23,551 bases of DNA from UBA5216 sp963924885 (GTDB taxonomy: Bacteria > Pseudomonadota > Gammaproteobacteria > Burkholderiales > SG8-41), in contig CAWUUY010000205.1 of the NCBI GenBank assembly GCA_963924885.1, forward strand, positions 1 to 23,551, in the 5' to 3' direction. Below the pieces are notes generated by a model that saw only the letters and a list, made by a program, of their open reading frames with translations, was not told the origin of the DNA and ran no database searches. Shown here piece by piece: positions 1 through 5,687 of the stretch. The translations under genes were made by a program, and so were the position numbers. Every line of letters starts with the position of its first letter. Position 1 is the first letter of the stretch.

Positions 1-1
1 G

Positions 2-307
2 CTGGTGCGTTATCCGCACCCGGAGGCCTGGTCGCTGGCGTTTCAGACCAATGTGCCCAGCGAGTTGATGAGCCGTTTTTCCGAGGAACATGTCGCGGTA
101 TTCATACCGACCACGCCGAGTCCGGTGAACGGATTTTATTTTTACGTCAAGCGTAGCGAAGTGATTGAGCTTGATATGAGTATCGATGAAGCGCTGAAAT
201 ACATTATTTCGATGGGTGTGGTGACATCAGACAGCGGCAAAAACCGCAAAGGCATCAACGCAACCCCAGCAGCGCCGGCATCGCCACCGCGTACGGCCAA
301 TGAATAG
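2..307 (+). CDS. DUF502 family membrane protein, 3' end only
   Basis: This is the C-terminal part of a DUF502 protein. The frame is open to the left edge, so the true start lies upstream and the GTG at position 5 is probably an internal valine. The visible part begins LVRYPHPEAWSLAFQT and contains VFIPTTPSPVNGFYFYV followed by VIELDMSIDEALKYIISMG. This is the typical DUF502 C-terminal pattern: a proline-threonine loop, an aromatic/glycine strand, then an acidic helix. The transmembrane part would lie outside the window. The tail after about residue 75 is polar and Ala/Pro-rich. Function is unknown; the family is a membrane protein commonly found just upstream of aspS in betaproteobacteria (from memory), and aspS indeed follows after 32 bases, probably in the same transcript. 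Confidence 0.85.
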   Translation: MVRYPHPEAWSLAFQTNVPSELMSRFSEEHVAVFIPTTPSPVNGFYFYVKRSEVIELDMSIDEALKYIISMGVVTSDSGKNRKGINATPAAPASPPRTANE

Positions 308-339
308 CCATAACAACTTCCCACATTTCAGGTTCAAAC

Positions 340-2124
340 ATGCGTAGCGAATACTGCGGGCTGATCAGCCGCAAACATCTGGGGCAGGTGGTCACCGTGC
401 AGGGCTGGGTACACCGGCGGCGCGACCACGGCGGCGTCATTTTTGTCGATTTGCGTGACCGCGAGGGCTTGCTGCAAATCGTCTGCGACCCGGACAATCC
501 CGATACCTTCAAGACAGCGGAGACGCTGCGTAATGAATTCGTTGTAAGCGTCACCGGCAAGGTGCGTCCGCGCCCCGACGGCACGGTCAATGCCAATCTG
601 GTCAGCGGCGAAATCGAAGTGCTGGCGCAATCCATTGAAGTGCTGAATCCGGCGCTCACGCCGCCGTTCATGATGGACGACGAATCGTTGTCGGAAAACG
701 TGCGGCTCGAATACCGCTTTCTCGATCTGCGCCGTCCGCAGATGCAAAAAAACATGCGGCTGCGTTATCGCACCTCGATCGCGGTTCGCAACCATCTCGA
801 CAAGCTCGGCTTTATTGATATCGAAACGCCAATGTTGACGCGCTCCACACCCGAAGGCGCGCGCGATTACCTGGTGCCGTCGCGCGTGCATGCGGGCGAG
901 TTTTTCGCGCTGCCGCAGTCGCCGCAATTGTTCAAGCAGATGCTGATGGTGTCGGGGTTTGATCGCTACTACCAGATCGTGCGTTGTTTTCGCGACGAGG
1001 ATTTGCGCGCCGACCGCCAGCCGGAATTCACGCAAATCGATATCGAGACCTCGTTCCTGACGCAACGTGAAATCACCGACATGATGGAGACAATGATTCG
1101 CAGCGTGTTCAAAGAGGTGCTGAACATCGATCTGCCGCAACCGTTTCCGCGCATGGCGTTTGATGACGCGATGTCGCTGTATGGCTCCGACAAGCCCGAC
1201 ATGCGCGTATCGCTGAAGCTCACCGAACTCACCGACGTGATGAAGGAAGTCGCGTTCAAGGTGTTCTCCGGCCCGGCCAATACGCCGGGCGGGCGCGTCG
1301 CGGGATTGCTGGTGCCCGGCGGCGCCACGCTCACGCGCGGCGAGATTGATGGTTACACTGAGTTTAGCAAGATTTACGGCGCCAAGGGACTGGCCTACAT
1401 CAAGATCAACGATGTCACGCAGTTGAATGAAGCCGGCCTGCAATCGCCCATTGTGAAAAACCTTTCCGAAGCCGCTTTGAAATCGGCCATCGAGCGCACG
1501 GGCGCGAAAAACGGCGACCTGATTTTCTTCGGCGCCGACAAAGCCAAAGTGGTGAACGAAGCGTTGGGCGCGCTGCGCGCGAAAATCGGCCACGAGCGCG
1601 GCTTTGCCGAAAAAGGCTGGAAGCCGCTATGGGTGCTCGACTTCCCGATGTTCGATTGGGACGAGGAAGGAAAGCGCTGGAACGCGATGCACCATCCGTT
1701 TACCTCGCCCGCAGCGGGGCACGAAGACCTGCTCGCCACCAATCCGGGCGCGGCGCGCGCCATCGCGCACGACATGGTGTTGAACGGCTGGGAAATCGGC
1801 GGCGGCTCGGTGCGGATACACCGTCAGGATGTGCAGTCCAAGGTCTTTACCGCGCTGGGCATCGGCGCCGAAGAAGCCGAAGCCAAGTTCGGTTTCCTGC
1901 TCAAGGCGCTGCAATACGGCGCGCCGCCGCATGGCGGTATCGCGTTTGGTCTGGATCGCATTGTCACCATGATGGCGGGCGCTGAATCGATCCGCGACGT
2001 GATTGCGTTTCCGAAAACGCAGCGCGCGCAATGTTTGCTCACGCAGGCGCCCAATGTCGTCGATGAAAAGCAGTTGCGCGAGTTGCATATTCGGTTGCGC
2101 AAGGCGGAAACGCCCGCTGCGTAA
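340..2124 (+). CDS. aspS: aspartyl-tRNA synthetase, probably nondiscriminating type (594 aa)
   Basis: Class II aminoacyl-tRNA synthetase that charges tRNA-Asp in the cytoplasm. Domains in order: an N-terminal OB-fold anticodon-binding domain (about residues 1–110, with GWVHRRRDHGGVIF), catalytic motif 1 around 152–171 (IETPMLTRSTPEGARDYLV), motif 2 around 214–233 (VRCFRDEDLRADRQPEFTQ), the bacterial GAD insertion domain in the middle, and motif 3 near 534–540 (AFGLDR). Length matches bacterial AspRS. The ATG start gives the expected N-terminus MRSEYCG; only a weak AGG lies upstream, so translation may partly depend on the preceding DUF502 gene. His30 and Gly81 match the residues reported for nondiscriminating enzymes such as that of Pseudomonas aeruginosa, where discriminating enzymes (E. 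coli) carry Leu and Lys. It may therefore also make Asp-tRNA-Asn for the GatCAB amidotransferase. Confidence 0.98.
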   Translation: MRSEYCGLISRKHLGQVVTVQGWVHRRRDHGGVIFVDLRDREGLLQIVCDPDNPDTFKTAETLRNEFVVSVTGKVRPRPDGTVNANLVSGEIEVLAQSIEVLNPALTPPFMMDDESLSENVRLEYRFLDLRRPQMQKNMRLRYRTSIAVRNHLDKLGFIDIETPMLTRSTPEGARDYLVPSRVHAGEFFALPQSPQLFKQMLMVSGFDRYYQIVRCFRDEDLRADRQPEFTQIDIETSFLTQREITDMMETMIRSVFKEVLNIDLPQPFPRMAFDDAMSLYGSDKPDMRVSLKLTELTDVMKEVAFKVFSGPANTPGGRVAGLLVPGGATLTRGEIDGYTEFSKIYGAKGLAYIKINDVTQLNEAGLQSPIVKNLSEAALKSAIERTGAKNGDLIFFGADKAKVVNEALGALRAKIGHERGFAEKGWKPLWVLDFPMFDWDEEGKRWNAMHHPFTSPAAGHEDLLATNPGAARAIAHDMVLNGWEIGGGSVRIHRQDVQSKVFTALGIGAEEAEAKFGFLLKALQYGAPPHGGIAFGLDRIVTMMAGAESIRDVIAFPKTQRAQCLLTQAPNVVDEKQLRELHIRLRKAETPAA

Positions 2125-2194
2125 ACCGGCGCTGGGTCATCCGTGCCGGATACGCGTGCGTTAGAGGTGAAGACCATCAAACAAGGTGTGCGCG

Positions 2195-2590
2195 GTGAAT
2201 AAAATATTCAATATAATCAAATACTTGAGTGTATCTTGGGCACTAGCGCTGCTGTTGGCGCCGGGGGCCGCGTCGGCGCAGCGCGAGGGTGGGCAGCAGC
2301 GAATACAAATTGTGCTTGCCGATGTGTCGGTGAAGCATTTACCGCCGGAAGCGCGCGAGACGCTGAAGCTGATCGAGAAGGGCGGGCCGTATCCGTACGA
2401 TCGTGATGGTATTGTGTTCGGCAATTTTGAAAAGCGCCTGCCGCTCAAGGAGCGGGGTTACTATCAGGAGTTTACCGTCAAGACGCCGGGGGTCAAACAT
2501 CGCGGCGCGCGGCGCATCGTTACCGGCAAGGGCGGCGAATCGTACTACAGCGACGATCACTACAAGACTTTCAAACGGATAGTGCCATGA
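2195..2590 (+). CDS. secreted guanyl-specific ribonuclease (RNase N1/T1/Sa-barnase family)
   Basis: Small exported RNase of the barnase/RNase Sa family, which cleaves RNA after guanosine. GTG at 2195 is preferred over the in-frame GTG at 2186 because AAGG (2183–2186) sits 8 bases before it. Residues 1–28 form a signal peptide: basic MNKIFNIIK, a hydrophobic stretch, then ASA before the predicted cleavage. The mature domain contains GGPYPYDRDGIVFGN, YYQEFTVKTPG, RGARRIV and YYSDDHYKTF. By alignment with RNase Sa the catalytic residues are Glu92, Arg107 and His122, all present, so the enzyme should be active. The stop codon overlaps the start of the barstar gene (ATGA), a classic toxin-with-inhibitor arrangement. 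The first codons are strikingly AT-rich compared with the surroundings. It could serve RNA scavenging or killing of competitors; the sequence does not decide. Confidence 0.88.
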   Translation: MNKIFNIIKYLSVSWALALLLAPGAASAQREGGQQRIQIVLADVSVKHLPPEARETLKLIEKGGPYPYDRDGIVFGNFEKRLPLKERGYYQEFTVKTPGVKHRGARRIVTGKGGESYYSDDHYKTFKRIVP

Positions 2591-3003
2591 GCGCAAAATC
2601 TCCGGGGATAGACGCCAAACGGTCGGGCGTGTTTCGCGCACCGGCGGACGTGGCTGCCTTGCGCAAGGCGGCGCTCAAGGCGGGCCTGATTTGGATGGAT
2701 TTGCCGCTGCAATCCGTGACAAACAAAAAACAATTCATGGCCGTGTGCGCGAAGCAGTTGAAACTGCCGTCGTATTTTGGCGGCAATTGGGATGCGCTGG
2801 CGGACTGCCTGCGTGATTTCAACTGGCTGAAGGCGGGCGGCTATGTGCTGCACCTCACCGTGCCGGAAAAATTCGCCAAAGGCGCGTCGGACGATTACGA
2901 AATCGCGCTGGCGGTGTTCGGCGAGGCCGCTGATTTCTGGAAAGGCCGCGGCACGCCGTTCGTTTTGCTGATCGACGCCGCCAAGGATCTGCCGGCGTTT
3001 TAG
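2587..3003 (+). CDS. barstar family ribonuclease inhibitor (138 aa)
   Basis: Cytoplasmic inhibitor expected to bind and block the RNase encoded immediately upstream. No signal peptide is present, as required for protecting the producing cell. The barstar core is LKLPSYFGGNWDALADCLRD (residues 59–78). Asp69 and Asp73 align with Asp35 and Asp39 of Bacillus barstar, which insert into the RNase active site. The C-terminal half carries the usual strand/helix pattern ending TPFVLLIDAAKDL. The protein is longer than the 89-residue Bacillus barstar because of an N-terminal extension of about 30 residues, common in proteobacterial members. The ATG overlaps the RNase stop codon by ATGA, so production is probably translationally coupled. 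nudB begins about 16 bases downstream. Confidence 0.9.
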   Translation: MSAKSPGIDAKRSGVFRAPADVAALRKAALKAGLIWMDLPLQSVTNKKQFMAVCAKQLKLPSYFGGNWDALADCLRDFNWLKAGGYVLHLTVPEKFAKGASDDYEIALAVFGEAADFWKGRGTPFVLLIDAAKDLPAF

Positions 3004-3019
3004 GTGCGGGTTGCCCGGC

Positions 3020-3472
3020 GTGGCCTACAAAATACCAGTCTCCGTGTTGGTGGTGATCCATACCGCCGACTTGCAGGTGTTGCTGATCGAGCGCGCGGAC
3101 CGCGCCGGTTTCTGGCAATCCGTCACCGGCAGCGTGGATGCGGAAGACGAGCCGCTGGAAGTCACCGCGGTGCGCGAAGTGGGCGAGGAGACCGGACTCG
3201 ACGCGCGTCGGTATCCGCTGCGCAACTGGCGCCAGCAGAATCAGTTCGAAATATTCTCGCGCTGGAGCGGTCGTTACGCGCCGGGCACTACGCACAATAC
3301 GGAACATGTGTTTAGCCTCGAGTTGCCGTCGCCTTTGCCGGTGACGTTGGCGCCGAGGGAGCATACGCAGTACGTCTGGCTGCCGTGGCAAGCGGCGGCG
3401 GAGAAATGCTTTTCGTGGAGCAACGTGGCGGCGATACGCGCGCTTCCCGAACGAGTTCGTGGAAACCGTTAA
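3020..3472 (+). CDS. nudB: dihydroneopterin triphosphate diphosphatase (Nudix)
   Basis: Nudix hydrolase that removes pyrophosphate from dihydroneopterin triphosphate in folate synthesis. The N-terminus AYKIPVSVLVVI and the GFWQSVTGSV segment closely resemble E. coli NudB. The Nudix box runs from Gly37 through REVGEETGL, with the metal-binding glutamates at 56–57. The spacing between the box glycine and the next glutamate is one residue longer than the textbook box, which I recall as usual for this subfamily. I chose GTG 3020 because GCGGG (3006–3010) lies 9 bases before it; TTG 3011 in the same frame would add three residues. The gene follows barstar closely and is likely cotranscribed. Position near aspS and upstream of an EEP nuclease matches the betaproteobacterial order I remember, but here nadA is interposed. 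Confidence 0.9.
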   Translation: MAYKIPVSVLVVIHTADLQVLLIERADRAGFWQSVTGSVDAEDEPLEVTAVREVGEETGLDARRYPLRNWRQQNQFEIFSRWSGRYAPGTTHNTEHVFSLELPSPLPVTLAPREHTQYVWLPWQAAAEKCFSWSNVAAIRALPERVRGNR

Positions 3473-3551
3473 ATCACAGGGTTGACCGCTTTCGGGTAAA
3501 CCGAATCTCCCTTGGCGCATTGTAGCGATTCCGGATGCGGGAATTCGGCGC

Positions 3552-3579
3552 TTGAAATCGGGTCTTAGTGTGATATCTT
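3552..3579 (+). promoter_or_regulatory. candidate sigma-70 promoter of nadA
   Basis: TTGAAA (3552–3557), a 16-base spacer, and TATCTT (3574–3579), preceded directly by TGA, which fits an extended -10 (TGn). Transcription would begin near 3586, leaving a leader of about 74 nt before nadA. It lies in the 187-base gap after nudB, which has no other gene. Assigned by eye only. Confidence 0.5.
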
Positions 3580-3637
3580 TCCCAATCTTCCCGTCTGGTT
3601 TGCAGGATGACCAGCAGGTGGAACAGGGAAAAACGGC

Positions 3638-3700
3638 ATGAGGATCGAGGAGGATCGCTATGGATACTGGATCAAGCACGGTAAGTCCGATCAAGTTTGA
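3638..3700 (+). CDS. possible 20-residue leader ORF overlapping the nadA start
   Basis: A short reading frame begins with ATG at 3638, eight bases after AGGGA (3625–3629), and ends with TGA at 3698–3700. It overlaps the first 41 bases of nadA in another frame and includes the nadA ribosome binding site. The peptide begins MRIEEDRYGYW and has no recognisable similarity. Its ribosome binding site is plausible, so it could couple or gate nadA translation, but a chance ORF of this size is common. I cannot tell from one sequence. Confidence 0.22.
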   Translation: MRIEEDRYGYWIKHGKSDQV

Positions 3701-4772
3701 GCACTACAAGCCGCTGGCCGACGACGCCTGCCAGCCGCGCATACTCGCCGCGAAAAAAACGCTGGGCAAGCGCGCGGTCATACTCGGCCACCACTATCAG
3801 CGCGCCGATGTGTATCGTCATGCCGACCTGGTGGGCGACTCGCTGGGGCTGTCGAAGCTCGCGTCGCGCACCGAGGCCGATTACCTGGTGTTTTGCGGCG
3901 TGCATTTCATGGCCGAAGTGGCCGATATCCTGTCCAAGCCGACGCAAACCGTAATCCTGCCCGACATGAGCGCGGGTTGTTCGATGGCCGACATGGCGAA
4001 TCTCGCGAAAGTCGAGCGCGCCTGGCGCGAGATCGGCGAAGTAATCAATCCTGATGAAACCATCACGCCGATTACCTATATCAACTCGGCGGCCGATCTC
4101 AAGGCGTTTTGCGGTGAGCATGGCGGTATCGTCTGCACCTCGAGCAACGCGCGGCAGATTCTGCAATGGGCGTTCGCGCGCCGCGAGAAAGTGCTGTTCT
4201 TCCCCGACCAGCATCTGGGTCGCTGGACCGGCTACCTGATGGATATTCCGCTGGCCGAAATGCTGGTGTGGGATCCCGATCTGCCGATGGGTGGCCTGAC
4301 CGCGCAACAAATCAAAATGGCGAAAGTGTTGCTGTGGAAGGGGCATTGCTCGGTACATCAGATGTTCCAGGCATCGCACATCCTGCGCTGGCGCCAGCAG
4401 AACCCGACGGGCGCGGTGATTAGCCATCCGGAATGCAATTTTGAAGTGTGCAAACTATCCGATTATGTCGGCTCCACCGATTACATCATCAAGACCATCG
4501 CCGCCAGCGCACCCGGCACGCGCTGGCTGGTGGGCACGGAACTGAATCTGGTGAATCGTATTGCGGAAGAACAAAAATCGCAAGGGAAGGTGGTGCAGTT
4601 CATGGCACCCACGGTCTGCATGTGCTCGACCATGGCGCGCATTGATCCGCAGCATCTCGCGTGGACGCTCGAAAATCTGGTGGCAGGCAAGGTGGTCAAC
4701 CAGATCAAGGTGCCGCAACGCGAAGCCGACCTTGCACGCATCACGCTGGATCGCATGCTGGCGGTTTCCTGA
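3660..4772 (+). CDS. nadA: quinolinate synthase NadA (370 aa)
   Basis: Iron–sulfur enzyme of de novo NAD synthesis; it condenses iminoaspartate with dihydroxyacetone phosphate to quinolinate. ATG 3660 is placed 6 bases after AGGAGG (3648–3653), the best ribosome binding site in the window. The three pseudo-repeat domains are visible. Likely ligands of the oxygen-sensitive 4Fe-4S cluster are Cys107 (SAGCSMAD), Cys230 (KGHCSVH) and one of Cys320/Cys322 (VCMCSTM). ILGHHYQ (41–47), TSSNA (160–164) and HPEC (256–259) are the substrate-site motifs of the family. Neither nadB nor nadC is adjacent. The gene has its own upstream promoter-like sequence and ends in an intrinsic terminator 20 bases after the stop codon, so it looks monocistronic. 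Confidence 0.97.
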   Translation: MDTGSSTVSPIKFEHYKPLADDACQPRILAAKKTLGKRAVILGHHYQRADVYRHADLVGDSLGLSKLASRTEADYLVFCGVHFMAEVADILSKPTQTVILPDMSAGCSMADMANLAKVERAWREIGEVINPDETITPITYINSAADLKAFCGEHGGIVCTSSNARQILQWAFARREKVLFFPDQHLGRWTGYLMDIPLAEMLVWDPDLPMGGLTAQQIKMAKVLLWKGHCSVHQMFQASHILRWRQQNPTGAVISHPECNFEVCKLSDYVGSTDYIIKTIAASAPGTRWLVGTELNLVNRIAEEQKSQGKVVQFMAPTVCMCSTMARIDPQHLAWTLENLVAGKVVNQIKVPQREADLARITLDRMLAVS

Positions 4773-4792
4773 GATTGTGAAGCGGAACACCG

Positions 4793-4824
4793 GCGTGCCG
4801 CCTGGGGGGGGCACGCTTTTTTTT
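4793..4824 (+). terminator. rho-independent terminator after nadA
   Basis: Perfect 7-bp stem GCGTGCC (4793–4799) / GGCACGC (4810–4816), a 10-base G-rich loop, and eight T residues (4817–4824). It ends only four bases before the ATG of the next gene. Confidence 0.85.
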
Positions 4825-4827
4825 GCC

Positions 4828-5634
4828 ATGAACCCTATTCAGCCCATTCAGCCGGTTCAACCCATTCAGATTCCATCCGCCGCACGGTTGCGTATTGCCA
4901 CGTGCAATATGCACAAGGGCATGTCGATTTTTAATCGCCGGGTGGTGATTCATTCGGTACGGGATCAATTGCGCGCGCTCGACGCGGATGTGGTGTTTTT
5001 GCAGGAGGTTGTTGGCCGGCATGACGGGCACGCGCGGCGGCACGGCAACTGGCCGCATGGGCCGCAGCATGAGTTCCTGGCCGACAGCGTGTGGCCGGAC
5101 CATGCGTACGGACGCAATGCGGTACACGAGACCGGCGAACACGGTAATGCCATCCTCTCGAGTTATCCGATTTTGCGCTGGGAAAATCAGGATGTGTCGT
5201 CGCACCGTCTTGAAAGCCGGGGCTTGCTTCACGCCGAAATCGAAGTGCCGGGTTGGAAAGCGCCGCTACATTGCGTGTGCGTGCATCTGGCGTTGACCGC
5301 GCGCAGTCGCGGGCGGCAGCTCGAACACCTGCGCCAACGCATCGAACGCATGGTGCCGGCCGATGCGCCGCTGATCGTCGCGGGCGACTTCAACGATTGG
5401 TATTGGCGGCACCGCGCGACGCACGAGTTCGCGCATCCACTCAACATGCACGAAGTGTTCGAGTCGGATCATGGCGCGCCGGCGCACAGTTATCCCTCGA
5501 TGCTGCCGATTCTGAAACTGGATCGCATCTATGTGCGCGGCTTTAGCGTTCAGGCGGCGCAGGTGCAGCGTGGCCGCGGCTGGCGACACAGTTCCGATCA
5601 CCGCATTTTGACCTGTGATATCAATGTTATATAA
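4828..5634 (+). CDS. endonuclease/exonuclease/phosphatase (EEP) family protein (268 aa)
   Basis: Metal-dependent phosphoesterase of the DNase I/EEP superfamily; substrate unknown. Family motifs in order: Asn27 (ATCNMHKG), Glu60 (FLQEVVG), His153 (CVHLAL), Asp187 and Asn189 (AGDFNDW), Asp232 (KLDRIYV) and the terminal SDHR (256–259). The full active site is present. ATG 4828 is chosen because the fold begins about 18 residues later. The frame is open further upstream, but that part overlaps nadA and reads as an out-of-frame shadow. The N-terminus is a PIQ repeat (residues 3–14). No good ribosome binding site exists, because the bases before ATG are the T-tract of the nadA terminator. In relatives, as I recall, this gene precedes a cardiolipin synthase gene; here an ABC transporter gene follows instead. 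Confidence 0.88.
   Translation: MNPIQPIQPVQPIQIPSAARLRIATCNMHKGMSIFNRRVVIHSVRDQLRALDADVVFLQEVVGRHDGHARRHGNWPHGPQHEFLADSVWPDHAYGRNAVHETGEHGNAILSSYPILRWENQDVSSHRLESRGLLHAEIEVPGWKAPLHCVCVHLALTARSRGRQLEHLRQRIERMVPADAPLIVAGDFNDWYWRHRATHEFAHPLNMHEVFESDHGAPAHSYPSMLPILKLDRIYVRGFSVQAAQVQRGRGWRHSSDHRILTCDINVI
4834..4869 (+). repeat. 9-bp tandem repeat (four units) encoding Pro-Ile-Gln
   Basis: Units CCTATTCAG, CCCATTCAG, CCGGTTCAA and CCCATTCAG run in phase with the EEP gene and encode PIQ-PIQ-PVQ-PIQ just after the start codon. Units 1, 2 and 4 differ by one base at most; unit 3 is degenerate. Confidence 0.8.
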
Positions 5635-5639
5635 GTATT

Positions 5640-5667
5640 TGTTTTTATTGAGTTATTTTAAATGATA
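5640..5667 (+). repeat. AT-rich intergenic element, copy 1 (most degenerate)
   Basis: Begins TGTTTTTA and ends ATGATA, with an AT-rich core in between, located in the 53-base gap between the EEP gene and the ABC transporter gene. It shares its ends, but not the length of its core, with copies 3 and 4. It may simply be AT-rich promoter DNA. Confidence 0.3.
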
Positions 5668-5687
5668 CCCCATCACGACAAATCGCA

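Noticed and set aside
334..1593. Long open frame (419 codons) on the minus strand opposite aspS
   Set aside because: It is a codon-bias shadow of aspS: the protein is His/Arg-rich with no family motif, while the plus strand encodes an unmistakable AspRS.
2212..2217. TATAAT inside the RNase signal-peptide codons as a promoter
   Set aside because: No -35-like sequence at 15–19 bases upstream, and a start there would lie inside the RNase gene, missing its start codon; it fits AT-rich Asn/Ile codons.
3490..3505. Hairpin TTCGG-N5-CCGAA after nudB as a terminator
   Set aside because: Only five base pairs and no T-run follows; too weak to call.
4561..4827. Upstream extension of the EEP reading frame through the nadA 3' end
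   Set aside because: It overlaps conserved NadA sequence in another frame and reads as arginine-rich noise; it would also need translation through the terminator hairpin.
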